Origin: Candidatus Melainabacteria bacterium
Lineage (GTDB): Bacteria > Cyanobacteriota > Vampirovibrionia > Obscuribacterales > Obscuribacteraceae
DNA: 64,000 nt
Assembly: GCA_016716405.1 (NCBI GenBank)
Contig: JADJWK010000002.1
Span: 1,116,001 to 1,180,000 of the forward strand
Direction of reading: 5' to 3'
Shown here: piece by piece, positions 50,695 to 58,845 of the stretch
Position numbering within the stretch: position 1 is the stretch's first letter
Layout of the letters: each line of letters begins with the position of its first letter
Made by a program: the position numbers and the translations under genes
Notes under the pieces: model-generated
Seen by the model: the letters and a program-made list of their open reading frames with translations, nothing else
Databases searched by the model: none
What the model was told of the DNA's origin: nothing

Positions 50695-51816
50695 CTAGAA
50701 GTTCATCATCTTCAGACCTTTGTTGAGGCCCTGGTTGATGCCGCGATTGATGGTTCGATTGATGCCCCGGTTGATGCCGCGATTGACACTGCGGTTGATT
50801 GTGTGACCGGTCTGATGAACAGTACGGGCACCGGGAATCTTGTTGATCGGTGAAGCCGCCTGGGTCTGAATCAAACCCGGTGGCGGTCCCTGACTGGTAT
50901 TGCCTGTTGGGACGACGTTCATGAGCATATTGACGATACCGCCGGCGAGGTCTCCGCCGCCACCACCGCCGCCTGCACCCATGGCGCCGAGCAAACCGAG
51001 GGCACCCATACCGGGTTGCATACCCTGCATTCCCATACCCATACCCAAGCCGGGCTGCATTCCCATGCCCATGCCGGGCTGCATACCCTGCATTCCCATA
51101 CCCATGCCCATGCCGGGCTGCATTCCCATACCCATACCCAAGCCGGGCTGCATGCCCATACCCATACCCATAGCCGAGCCGGGTTGCATGCCCATACCCA
51201 TACCCGAGCCGGGCTGCATACCCTGAAGTCCAAGACCAGCGGCGGGTTGCATTCCTATGCCCATGCCGGGCTGCATAGTTCCTATACCAGACCCCTGCTC
51301 TTGTTTGAGAACCTCGCCTAGAAGGGGAGCCTTGTTCTGGGGCGGGCTGCTGCCGGGAGTTATCCAGCCCGACTGACCGGGGCTGCTAGAAACGGAATTG
51401 GAACCAGATCCGGAGCCCGGAGTGATCCAGCCGGACTGGCCGGGGCTGCTGGAAACGGAGCCGGGGCTGCTAGAAACGGAATTGGAACCAGATCCGGAGC
51501 CGGAGCCCGGAGTGATCCAGCCGGACTGACCCGGGCTGCTGGAAACGGAGCCGGGGCTGCTAGAAACGGAATTGGAGCCAGAGCCGGAGCCGGAGCCCGG
51601 AGTGATCCAGCCGGACTGACCCGGGCTGCTGGAAACGGAGCCGGGGCTGCTAGAAACGGAATTGGAACCAGATCCGGAGCCGGAGCCCGGGGTGATCCAG
51701 TCTGATTGACCGGCAGCTTGAGTAAAAGCGTCATCGGAGCGAACCTGTGCCGAGGCTTGAGACGGCACCAGGCAGAGAGCCATCGCGGTCAGGATCAATC
51801 TCTTGAAAGCAGCCAT
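50695..51816 (-). CDS. Exported repeat-rich low-complexity protein
   Basis: This 373-residue protein starts at ATG 51816 with a signal peptide (LILTAMALCLVPSQASA). It then has five QSGWITPG blocks within Ser/Gly-rich units (three near-identical 30-residue units plus shorter ones), a Met/Gly-rich region (GMGMGMQPG repeats), a poly-Gly run, and a C-terminal INRGINR-type repeat. No catalytic domain is visible. It could be a surface or matrix protein. I recognise no family. Confidence 0.75.
   Translation of the reverse strand: MAAFKRLILTAMALCLVPSQASAQVRSDDAFTQAAGQSDWITPGSGSGSGSNSVSSSPGSVSSSPGQSGWITPGSGSGSGSNSVSSSPGSVSSSPGQSGWITPGSGSGSGSNSVSSSPGSVSSSPGQSGWITPGSGSGSNSVSSSPGQSGWITPGSSPPQNKAPLLGEVLKQEQGSGIGTMQPGMGIGMQPAAGLGLQGMQPGSGMGMGMQPGSAMGMGMGMQPGLGMGMGMQPGMGMGMGMQGMQPGMGMGMQPGLGMGMGMQGMQPGMGALGLLGAMGAGGGGGGGDLAGGIVNMLMNVVPTGNTSQGPPPGLIQTQAASPINKIPGARTVHQTGHTINRSVNRGINRGINRTINRGINQGLNKGLKMMNF
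51008..51290. repeat. Coding GMGMGMQPG repeat
   Basis: Short units encoding GMGMGMQPG, GMQGMQPG and variants repeat across this part of the exported protein. The DNA is made of ATGCCC/CATACC-like hexamers, giving an open frame on both strands. It is a slippage-prone coding repeat. Confidence 0.8.
51354..51710. repeat. About 90-bp coding tandem repeat
   Basis: Three copies of a roughly 90-base unit plus one shorter copy and a partial end copy each encode QSGWITPG followed by a Ser/Gly run. Copies differ at only a few bases, so recent duplication or gene conversion is likely. Confidence 0.85.
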
Positions 51817-51905
51817 AGTTCTACCTGTATCCGTAACCTTAAAGGTATCTTATGTAATATTGACATCTATTTCGATTATGTCAACAGGCTGCCAGCAGAC
51901 AGCGC

Positions 51906-53102
51906 TCAGTGGCTGATGACCAGGCTGCTGGTGCGCAGGGGGCGCTTGCTCGAGGCGATTTTCTCTTTGAGGTAAGAGAGAGCCGAAGGAAGCTGCTCGT
52001 CTTTTTTAGCCACTGTGATATTCGGCTTCACACCGATCTTGTTGATGTCGGCACCGCTGGGCGTGAGGTACCGGGAGACGGTTATATGAACGGCGGCATC
52101 GCCGAGCTTGTTGATTTCCTGCACGAGTCCTTTGCCATAGGTCCTGGTGCCGACCAGCACAGCCCGGTTGTTGTCCTGCAGGGCGCCTGCCAGGATCTCG
52201 CTGGCGCTGGCGCTGTCCTCGTCCACCAGGACCACAATGGGCTGATGGGTGAGAGGGGCACCGGAGGCGATATCAGTGTGGCGGCCGCGGCGGCTGATGG
52301 TGCTGACGATGGGTCCCGACTCGAGAAGCATGTCGGCTATATCCAGGGCATTGCTCAGGAGTCCGCCCGGATTCTCGCGCAGGTCGATGACCAGACCGTC
52401 GGCTCTGTTGAGCTTGAGCAGGGCGGCTTTGAACTCGCGAGCGGCATCGTTCGAGATGAATGTGTGGATCTGGATGTAACCGATATTGTTCGGCTGCATC
52501 CTGGCGCTGATTGCATGGATGATCACTTCGTCACGGACAATGGTGACATGCTTTACTCCTTCCGGGCGTCTCAGGGCGAGGTGAACAGGCTCGCCGATCT
52601 TCCCGCGAATGCGGTCGGCAGCTTGCTCGGGGGTAATTCCCACAGAGCTCTGATGGTCGATCATGATGATCTCGTCACCGGGTTTGACACCGGCTTTTTC
52701 GGCAGGACCATCTTCAATGGTTTTGGTGATCTTGAGCTTTTTGTCTTTGCTTACTAGATTTATACCGATCCCGACTATCTTGGCGTCGATGGCATCGTTC
52801 TCGTCCTTGAAGGCAACCGGATCGAGGAATCGGGTGTAAGGATCGTTGAGAGTCTTGAGCATGACCTTTATATACTTGTGAGCGTCCTCAACCGTATTGA
52901 TACGGCCGTCGTATTTGTGCTCGAGCTCTTTCCAGTTGACGCCGTTGAAGTTGGCGTCGAAATAATTGTGCTTCACAAGCTCCCAGGCTTCATGGTAAAG
53001 CTCCTGGGGCTGGGCTCTGTGACCTTGTGCCGGCTGGTAGACCATCCCGGTCACCAGTAACATAAGCATGAAAAGTCCAACTATGCGCTTCAACACTCTC
53101 AT
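51906..53102 (-). CDS. C-terminal processing peptidase (S41, CtpA type)
   Basis: This 398-residue periplasmic serine protease trims or degrades envelope proteins from the C-terminus. It has a signal peptide (GLFMLMLLVTGMVYQPAQG), a PDZ domain at about 95-180 (GPAEKAGVKPGDEIIMIDH) and the catalytic S41 core. The nucleophile Ser is in DEDSASASEILAG, the general-base Lys in TYGKGLVQE, and VIDLRENPGGLL is conserved. The start is ATG 53102. It is oriented like the upstream TPR gene, with a 165-bp gap that probably holds its promoter. Confidence 0.93.
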   Translation of the reverse strand: MRVLKRIVGLFMLMLLVTGMVYQPAQGHRAQPQELYHEAWELVKHNYFDANFNGVNWKELEHKYDGRINTVEDAHKYIKVMLKTLNDPYTRFLDPVAFKDENDAIDAKIVGIGINLVSKDKKLKITKTIEDGPAEKAGVKPGDEIIMIDHQSSVGITPEQAADRIRGKIGEPVHLALRRPEGVKHVTIVRDEVIIHAISARMQPNNIGYIQIHTFISNDAAREFKAALLKLNRADGLVIDLRENPGGLLSNALDIADMLLESGPIVSTISRRGRHTDIASGAPLTHQPIVVLVDEDSASASEILAGALQDNNRAVLVGTRTYGKGLVQEINKLGDAAVHITVSRYLTPSGADINKIGVKPNITVAKKDEQLPSALSYLKEKIASSKRPLRTSSLVISH

Positions 53103-53267
53103 GACGCACGCTCTTGATTTATACGAAGTACAGACTGAAACCCGCTTGCGCGAGACTTATGGCAGGCGAACAATTGGGTTCGTAAAAGTGTTATGCCCGC
53201 TTCGCCGGAGATTCAACGCCCGAAGATAAAAATCTTCCTCTTGAAAACCGGGGCCTCTCTCGATCCG

Positions 53268-54626
53268 TCAGCCCCGGGCTCGGGCCGGAGGAGCCTCCAG
53301 CCTCTTGAGCTCGGCTCCGGCAACGGTGTATTCGTCACTCAGCCGACTGACGTTCTTCAAGATCCAGTCCAGTTGGCTCCTCGCCTGCGCCCTTTCCCCT
53401 TTTTTGCCGCCGGCGACGAGCGCCATCAGAAGACGGGTCAGGCACTGATTGGTTTTGCCGGCTGCTCTGGTTTTCCTGCCTTTCAGAAGATCCAGGACAC
53501 TGGCGGTAGCAGGATTCGAGCGAGCGGCTGAAGCTTTCTCCAGGAGGTCAGCCGCGGCTTCCGCGTCCCGCAGGCGATTATGGGACGCCCATGTGAGCAG
53601 GAGAGCCAGGGCTGAGCCTCTTTCGCTGAAGCCATTGCGCTCGAACCAGGCATCGAAAGATAAGGCCGAACGTCTGTACTTGCCCTCGCAGAAGTTGGTC
53701 AGTCCCAGCTTGTAGTAGAGCTCGGTGGAGGGCGTGCCCTTGAGTAGAGCCCTGTTGAAATCGAGGGTGGCTTCTTTGTATTTGCCCTGGCGCAGGCGGG
53801 CATTGCCACGCTCCTCGACTACCAGGACATCGTCGGGGCTGACCGCGAGCACCGCATCGAAATCTTTCTCGGCTTCGGCAAAACGGCCGAGCTTGTTATT
53901 CGAGATCCCTCTCTCGAGAAGCCCGAGCTTGCTCCGCTTGGTCCTGGTGCCATAGAGCATGTCCAGAGTGGAAGGGGGTCTGTAGGAAAGGGAACGGCTC
54001 ATATCAGAGCCCGGATCCTTTTCCATGCATCGGGTGAAATCAGCCACTGCCTCACGGTCCTTTTCCATCATCTGCAGGGCCCGGCCTCGCCAGTAATAGG
54101 CGCTTGCCACATAGGGGTGGTGCGGGGCTTTCTTTATACTCTCGCTGAAATCCTTGATGGCCAGGTTGTGCAAGCCCTGGAGCAAACAGGTGATACCATG
54201 CAGATAATCGATCTCGGCGTCGCCGGGGGCAAGGCGGGCGGCTTTCTCGAGATCGAGACGGGACTGCTCGAAATGCTTGAGCTGACGATTGAGAAAGCCC
54301 CGGGCTTTGTAAGCTCCGGCATTGGCCGGATCAAGCTTGATCGCTCGATTATAGTCATTCATGGACTGCTCCGGCTTGTTCAATATGAGTAGCTGCCAGC
54401 CTCGCAAGACATAAGCAGGGGCGAATCCGGGGGAGGCAGCGATGAGATTGTTCAGAGCCTTGAGGCAATCCTGATTGCGGCTGGCTTTCGCAAGCATCTC
54501 GGCTTCTTCGAAACGCTTTGTCGTGATGCTCCGGGATGTTTTTTTTGAATCAGCTGCAAGAGACGGCTCGGTTCCAAGCAGGCTGATTGGTGCCAGCACC
54601 AGAGCCAGAAAGATGAATACGCCCAT
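53268..54626 (-). CDS. Exported TPR protein
   Basis: ATG 54626 puts a signal peptide (VFIFLALVLAPISLLGTEPSLA) at the N-terminus, giving 452 residues. A longer frame from 54749 would overlap ubiD by 56 bp and bury the signal. TPR units run from about residue 30 to 290 (NDYNRAIKLDPANAGAYKARG, AIKDFSESIKKAPHHPYVAS, RQGKYKEATLDFNRALLKGT). The C-terminal 150 residues are helical with no recognised domain. It is probably a periplasmic scaffold and follows ubiD on the same strand. Confidence 0.82.
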   Translation of the reverse strand: MGVFIFLALVLAPISLLGTEPSLAADSKKTSRSITTKRFEEAEMLAKASRNQDCLKALNNLIAASPGFAPAYVLRGWQLLILNKPEQSMNDYNRAIKLDPANAGAYKARGFLNRQLKHFEQSRLDLEKAARLAPGDAEIDYLHGITCLLQGLHNLAIKDFSESIKKAPHHPYVASAYYWRGRALQMMEKDREAVADFTRCMEKDPGSDMSRSLSYRPPSTLDMLYGTRTKRSKLGLLERGISNNKLGRFAEAEKDFDAVLAVSPDDVLVVEERGNARLRQGKYKEATLDFNRALLKGTPSTELYYKLGLTNFCEGKYRRSALSFDAWFERNGFSERGSALALLLTWASHNRLRDAEAAADLLEKASAARSNPATASVLDLLKGRKTRAAGKTNQCLTRLLMALVAGGKKGERAQARSQLDWILKNVSRLSDEYTVAGAELKRLEAPPARARG

Positions 54627-54693
54627 CGAAACCGGAACACTCGCGACCGGACTCGGAGAGTCATAATTCCGGGCGAGCCGGGTCGATCGCAGC

Positions 54694-56343
54694 TCAGCGC
54701 CGGCTTGTAGCAGGTTTGGCACGTGTGCCCGCGCCTGAGGCGAATCCATACTGGCTCCATTTGCTTTCTACCAGCTCATCGATTTCTCTGGACATGACTA
54801 TGGGATCAGGCCAGGGTCTGTGGAAGCCTTCTGCTTCCCACTTTCTGGTAGCGTCGATACCGACTTTGGATCCGTATCCGAGAAGAGGGGAGGCATGGTC
54901 GAGAATATCCAGGGGTCCTTCGGCAAACATCATATCGCGCTTGGGGTCGGTATTTCCAAATACATGTAAGGCGACTTCCGAGAGGTTCTGCACATCGACG
55001 TCGGCATCCAGGATGATAGCGAACTTGGTGAACATAAGCTGCCCGAGCCCCCAGAGGGCGCTCATCACTTTCCGGGCATGACCCGGGAATCGCTTGTCGA
55101 TGGATAGGATCACACAGTTGTGGAAAACCCCTTCCCAGGGCAGGTTCATGTCCACTATCTCCGGGACCAGCATCTGTACCATGGGTAAAAACGCCCGCTC
55201 GGTGGCTTTGCCTAGATAGCAGTCTTCCTGGGGAGGTTTGCCGACGATGGTGGTTTGATAAATGGGATTGCGGCGGTGGGTGACCGCAGTAACATGAAAA
55301 GTAGGAAAGATGCCCGCGAGGCTGTAGAAGCCCGTGTGATCACCGAAAGGTCCTTCCTTTCTGAGATCGTCCTGGTCCACATAGCCTTCGATGATAATCT
55401 CGGCATGAGCAGGGACTTCCAGGTCGACAGTCTTGCACTTCACCAGCTTCACCGGCGTCTGTCTCAAGAATCCGGCGAAAATGAGCTCGTCGATATCCGG
55501 CGGCAGAGGCGCCGTGGCCGAATAAGTGATGGCGGGATCGCAACCGAGAGCCACAGCTACCGGCATACGATTACCCGAGCCGGTATATTTCTCTTTATCG
55601 AAAAATGTTCCATAGTTGGGCGGCTCCATCGGCTGACCGCTGGTCCGGTCCTCTTGCAGGTTTTTCCCCTGGTTTTCCTTCAGGCTTTCTTTCTGGTTTT
55701 CTTTCTGGTTTTCCTTCTGGCTCCGGCGGGACTCCTCGAAATGTCTGGCGCCGTCATGGTGCTTGTGCCAGTGCATGCCGGTGGTGACATTGTCGAACTT
55801 CTGCAGGCGGTATACGCCGAGATTGCGATGACCGCTCTTGGGATCCCGGGTGATAACCACCCCCAGAGTGACGAAAGGACCGGCATCGTCTGGCCAGCAC
55901 CTGATGATAGGCAGCCGGTCGAGCATGGCTTCACCGGGGTCTGTGACCACGACTTCCTGGCAGGGCGCCTGTCCATGGGTGACCTTGGGGGGAAAACGAC
56001 CCACCTCCAGGAGCATGGGCAGCATCGATAGCTTATCGACAATGGTCTCGGGCACTTTAGGTTTAATCAAACGCCTGATTCGGTGAGCGATCTCATCGAG
56101 ATTATCCACCTCGAGGGCCCGGCAGATTCGTTTCATCGAGCCGAAAGCGTTGATCAACACGGGCATGTCATAGCCTTCCACATTGGTGAAAAGCAATGCC
56201 TTATTGGCAGCGCCACGGGATTTGCTCACCCTGTCGGTGATTGCGGCAATCTCGAGATCGCAGCTCACCGGCGCGTCTATCCGAACAAGCTCGTCCTCGC
56301 GCTCGAGGACTTCGAGGAACTCTCTCAGGTCCGTATATGCCAC
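54694..56343 (-). CDS. UbiD-family decarboxylase with low-complexity insert
   Basis: This 549-residue protein starts at GTG 56343. UbiD enzymes use prenylated FMN to decarboxylate aromatic or polyprenyl acids. Family marks are FGSMKRICRALEV, LGVYRLQKFDNVTTGMHWHKHHDGARH, the active-site region RKEGPFGDHTGFYS and TIVGKPPQEDCYLGKATER. An insert at about residues 205-260 has QKEN-type repeats (SQKENQKENQKESLKENQ) not expected in the family; it interrupts the domain after the HxxHHDGARH motif. With mqnE in the window, a menaquinone decarboxylase role (MqnL/UbiD type) is possible; a UbiX partner is not seen. Confidence 0.9.
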   Translation of the reverse strand: MAYTDLREFLEVLEREDELVRIDAPVSCDLEIAAITDRVSKSRGAANKALLFTNVEGYDMPVLINAFGSMKRICRALEVDNLDEIAHRIRRLIKPKVPETIVDKLSMLPMLLEVGRFPPKVTHGQAPCQEVVVTDPGEAMLDRLPIIRCWPDDAGPFVTLGVVITRDPKSGHRNLGVYRLQKFDNVTTGMHWHKHHDGARHFEESRRSQKENQKENQKESLKENQGKNLQEDRTSGQPMEPPNYGTFFDKEKYTGSGNRMPVAVALGCDPAITYSATAPLPPDIDELIFAGFLRQTPVKLVKCKTVDLEVPAHAEIIIEGYVDQDDLRKEGPFGDHTGFYSLAGIFPTFHVTAVTHRRNPIYQTTIVGKPPQEDCYLGKATERAFLPMVQMLVPEIVDMNLPWEGVFHNCVILSIDKRFPGHARKVMSALWGLGQLMFTKFAIILDADVDVQNLSEVALHVFGNTDPKRDMMFAEGPLDILDHASPLLGYGSKVGIDATRKWEAEGFHRPWPDPIVMSREIDELVESKWSQYGFASGAGTRAKPATSRR

Positions 56344-56450
56344 TTTCTTCCAGTCTTCTTTTGCGGGATCGCCAGCTAATTTTAGCTGCTCTTCAAGCCT
56401 GGAAGCCTATCTACCAAGAAATATCAAACTTTTGCCGTTCAGCTCCGGAT

Positions 56451-57767
56451 TCAGCTCTCGCCTTCCGAGAGAGCCGCTTCGATGCGCTCGATGCGGGCTC
56501 TGATGCTCTCCAGACCGGCCCTGTCATCAAGTCGTGCCAGGAGCGTCTCGAAGTCTTTCAGGGTCGCCAGGACTTTTGGATGATTCTCACCCATGATGGG
56601 CTCATAGATAGCCAGGGCTCTCTCAAAATCGGACCGGGACTTCTCCAGATTGCCCTCGTCCATCTCAAGCCTGGCCAACTCTGCGTACGAGGATGCCAGG
56701 GAGGGGTCGTTGCCTGGCAGGAGCTTTTCTTTCAGCGCAACCGCCCGGTCGAGATTCTCTCTGGCTTCTTTCAGCTCCCCCAGACCCCGCTGTGCCTGAC
56801 TGAGATTCTCCAGGGTGCAGGCCCAGATATGACGGTCTTTCTGCCCGGAGGCCTCGAGGATTGCCAGGGCTTTCTTCGAGTGATCCAGGGCTTCCGAAAA
56901 GCGCTCCTGATTGATCCGGGCGAAAGCAAGGTTGCAATAAGCATAGCCCAGGGACGGGTCGCCGGGCTTGAGGGTCTCGGTTTTGAGCTTAAGGGCCCTT
57001 TGATAGAGCTCGGCAGCTTTCTCATAGTTGCACATATCATCATAGACACAGGCGAGATTATTGATACCCATGGCGATCAGAGCGTCGTTTCCTTTGCTGG
57101 GCTCCAAATTCATGAGAATATCGATGGCTCGCTGTCCGATTTCCTCGGCACGTTTGATCTGGCCGCGCTCGGAATAAGTGGTGGAAAGCCCGATAAGGCT
57201 CGTAGCCACGGACAGAGCCACAGCCTCCCCATGTTTTTCGGCCAGGTGCTCCAGGCGCTCGATGGACTCGATGCTCTTATCGAACTTGCCCAGACCTCTC
57301 TGCACCCTGGCCATTAGACCCAGCCTGAAAACCAGAGCAGGCGCGTCAACACCGAAATCAGACTCGATCTTTCGAATGATCTCGACAAGCAGACCTTCGG
57401 CTTCTTCGAATTCCTCGCGCTCGGCCAGAAGAGCTGCCAGGAGAGTCTTATGGGAGGTCTCCCCGAAACTGAAGGGATTGCCCGGCACAACGCTCAGAAA
57501 GCGGTCGATTGTGACACCGAACTGGCTTAGAAATTCGGCGGCCTCGGTGAAGAGATGGACCTTCCCGGGAAGAGCGCTACCGGCCGACACCAGGGCGACA
57601 GAGACGAGGGTGGCGAGACCCGGAGCCAGGAGCAGGAAGATCACCAGGCTGACAGTCAACCATGAGACCCCCATCATGCTCAGGACCCAGCAGATTGGCA
57701 GCCAGGAAAGCGCCAGACCGGTGAATAGCGCCCAGTAGATTATCTCTTTGCGGGTGATTTCGAGCAT
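56451..57767 (-). CDS. Membrane-anchored TPR protein
   Basis: This 438-residue protein starts at ATG 57767. Two membrane helices open it (IIYWALFTGLALSWLPICWVL and WLTVSLVIFLLLAPGLATLV). KLC-type TPR units fill residues about 95-420 (AEEIGQRAIDILMNLEPSKG, AAELYQRALKLKTETLKPGD, ARENLDRAVALKEKLLPGND, SRSDFERALAIYEPIMGENH). They should face the cytoplasm if the hairpin is simple. Function is unknown beyond protein binding. Confidence 0.82.
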   Translation of the reverse strand: MLEITRKEIIYWALFTGLALSWLPICWVLSMMGVSWLTVSLVIFLLLAPGLATLVSVALVSAGSALPGKVHLFTEAAEFLSQFGVTIDRFLSVVPGNPFSFGETSHKTLLAALLAEREEFEEAEGLLVEIIRKIESDFGVDAPALVFRLGLMARVQRGLGKFDKSIESIERLEHLAEKHGEAVALSVATSLIGLSTTYSERGQIKRAEEIGQRAIDILMNLEPSKGNDALIAMGINNLACVYDDMCNYEKAAELYQRALKLKTETLKPGDPSLGYAYCNLAFARINQERFSEALDHSKKALAILEASGQKDRHIWACTLENLSQAQRGLGELKEARENLDRAVALKEKLLPGNDPSLASSYAELARLEMDEGNLEKSRSDFERALAIYEPIMGENHPKVLATLKDFETLLARLDDRAGLESIRARIERIEAALSEGES

Positions 57768-57811
57768 AGAGAATATCCTCAGTCACAAAGATATTCCCTG
57801 CTAGATAGATA

Positions 57812-58060
57812 TCAGGCAGGCTCGCTGTAAGGGCTCAGCCTGAGCTCCAGATTCATGAGCCAGATAAGCAGATCGATGCGCCGCTCTTTGCGAGCCCGGC
57901 GCTCATTTTCGGGGATCTCGAGGTCATGATTCTCAGGCGAGCCCAGGAGCCATTCGAGAGCTTCTTTCAGATCGATCTCCCTGTCGGCCTGCGGTGCTGG
58001 AGTACAGTAGCCAGCCGCCAGCCGGGGTGTAGAGGGAGGGGAAACCAGGAATTCCGTCAC
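57812..58060 (-). CDS. Small protein of unknown function
   Basis: This 82-residue frame starts at GTG 58060 with AAGGAG about 9 bases upstream, which supports translation. The C-terminal half is helical and charged (DLKEALEWLLGSPENHDLEI, ARKERRIDLLIWLMNLELRL). I recognise no family. It sits between rdgB and the membrane TPR gene on the same strand. Confidence 0.5.
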   Translation of the reverse strand: MTEFLVSPPSTPRLAAGYCTPAPQADREIDLKEALEWLLGSPENHDLEIPENERRARKERRIDLLIWLMNLELRLSPYSEPA

Positions 58061-58150
58061 GCTATGGCGCTCCTTTCTTGGTGGATTCTTTCTGGCGGGA
58101 CGAGCAAATCAGCTTAGCTCTTGTGAACCATCCTGTACATGGCGCTTTTC

Positions 58151-58744
58151 TCATCCAGGGATGAAGTTTTTCTCCAGAAATTCGATCACCTTTCGCCAGG
58201 CTTGCCCCCTGTGGGACTTGAGGTTTTTTTCCTGGCTCGAAATTTGTGCTGCTGTAACGTCACAGTCCTCGGGATAAAAAATCGGATCGAATCCGAAGCC
58301 ACCGCTTCCCTGCTCCGCAAAACCGATTCGGCCGGAAAAAATGCCTTCCGCCTCGAATATGATCCGGTCCTGTCTGGGACAGTACAGGGCCATGGCACAG
58401 ACGAACCGCGCTCCTCTTTCTCCATCCGGTATCCCTTCCAGTTCCCGGAGAAGGGCCAGCCGCCGGTCCCGGTCGCTACCTTCGACATAGCGGGCTGAAT
58501 GAAGTCCAGGCCGCCCACCCAGGGCTTCCACCTCGAGCCCCGAGTCGTCAGCGGTAGCCATCTCGCCGGTCATCCTGCCTGCCTCGGTGGCTTTGATTAT
58601 GGCGTTTTCCAGGTACGTCGAACCGGTCTCGTCCGGGTCAAAGCCGTCAGGAGCCAGGGCCAGCTCCAGCCAGTCGCTGGTGGAGGCAATCTCTCTGAGT
58701 TCTTTGAGTTTGCCCTGGTTGTTGGAAGCAAGAACTAGTCTCAT
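58151..58744 (-). CDS. rdgB: dITP/XTP pyrophosphatase (RdgB/HAM1)
   Basis: This 197-residue enzyme hydrolyses non-canonical purine triphosphates (dITP, XTP) and keeps them out of DNA and RNA. Motifs are LASNNQGKLKELRE at the N-terminus, TADDSGLEVEALGGRPGLHSARY near 65 and GFGFDPIFYP near 150. Length is standard. The start is ATG 58744. The 101-bp gap upstream holds palindrome copy 3. Confidence 0.95.
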   Translation of the reverse strand: MRLVLASNNQGKLKELREIASTSDWLELALAPDGFDPDETGSTYLENAIIKATEAGRMTGEMATADDSGLEVEALGGRPGLHSARYVEGSDRDRRLALLRELEGIPDGERGARFVCAMALYCPRQDRIIFEAEGIFSGRIGFAEQGSGGFGFDPIFYPEDCDVTAAQISSQEKNLKSHRGQAWRKVIEFLEKNFIPG

Positions 58745-58795
58745 TGAAATTTGGGGTAGTCCTTAAATTGGGAGCAGCTATGAGGTGGAATTTTC

Positions 58796-58813
58796 TCAAC
58801 CGATATCGGTTGA
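58796..58813. repeat. Intergenic palindrome, copy 3
   Basis: The 18-base core TCAACCGATATCGGTTGA lies between the rel stop and the rdgB start, both on the minus strand. Outside the core the arms diverge from copies 1 and 2, so only the core is conserved. Confidence 0.85.
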
Positions 58814-58845
58814 ACCCGAAAATTTCCCATCTACCCCGGTTATAC

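Noticed and set aside
51016..51321. His/Thr-rich open frame on the + strand
   Set aside because: It results from reading the GMGMGMQPG repeat in antisense and has no start signal or domain.
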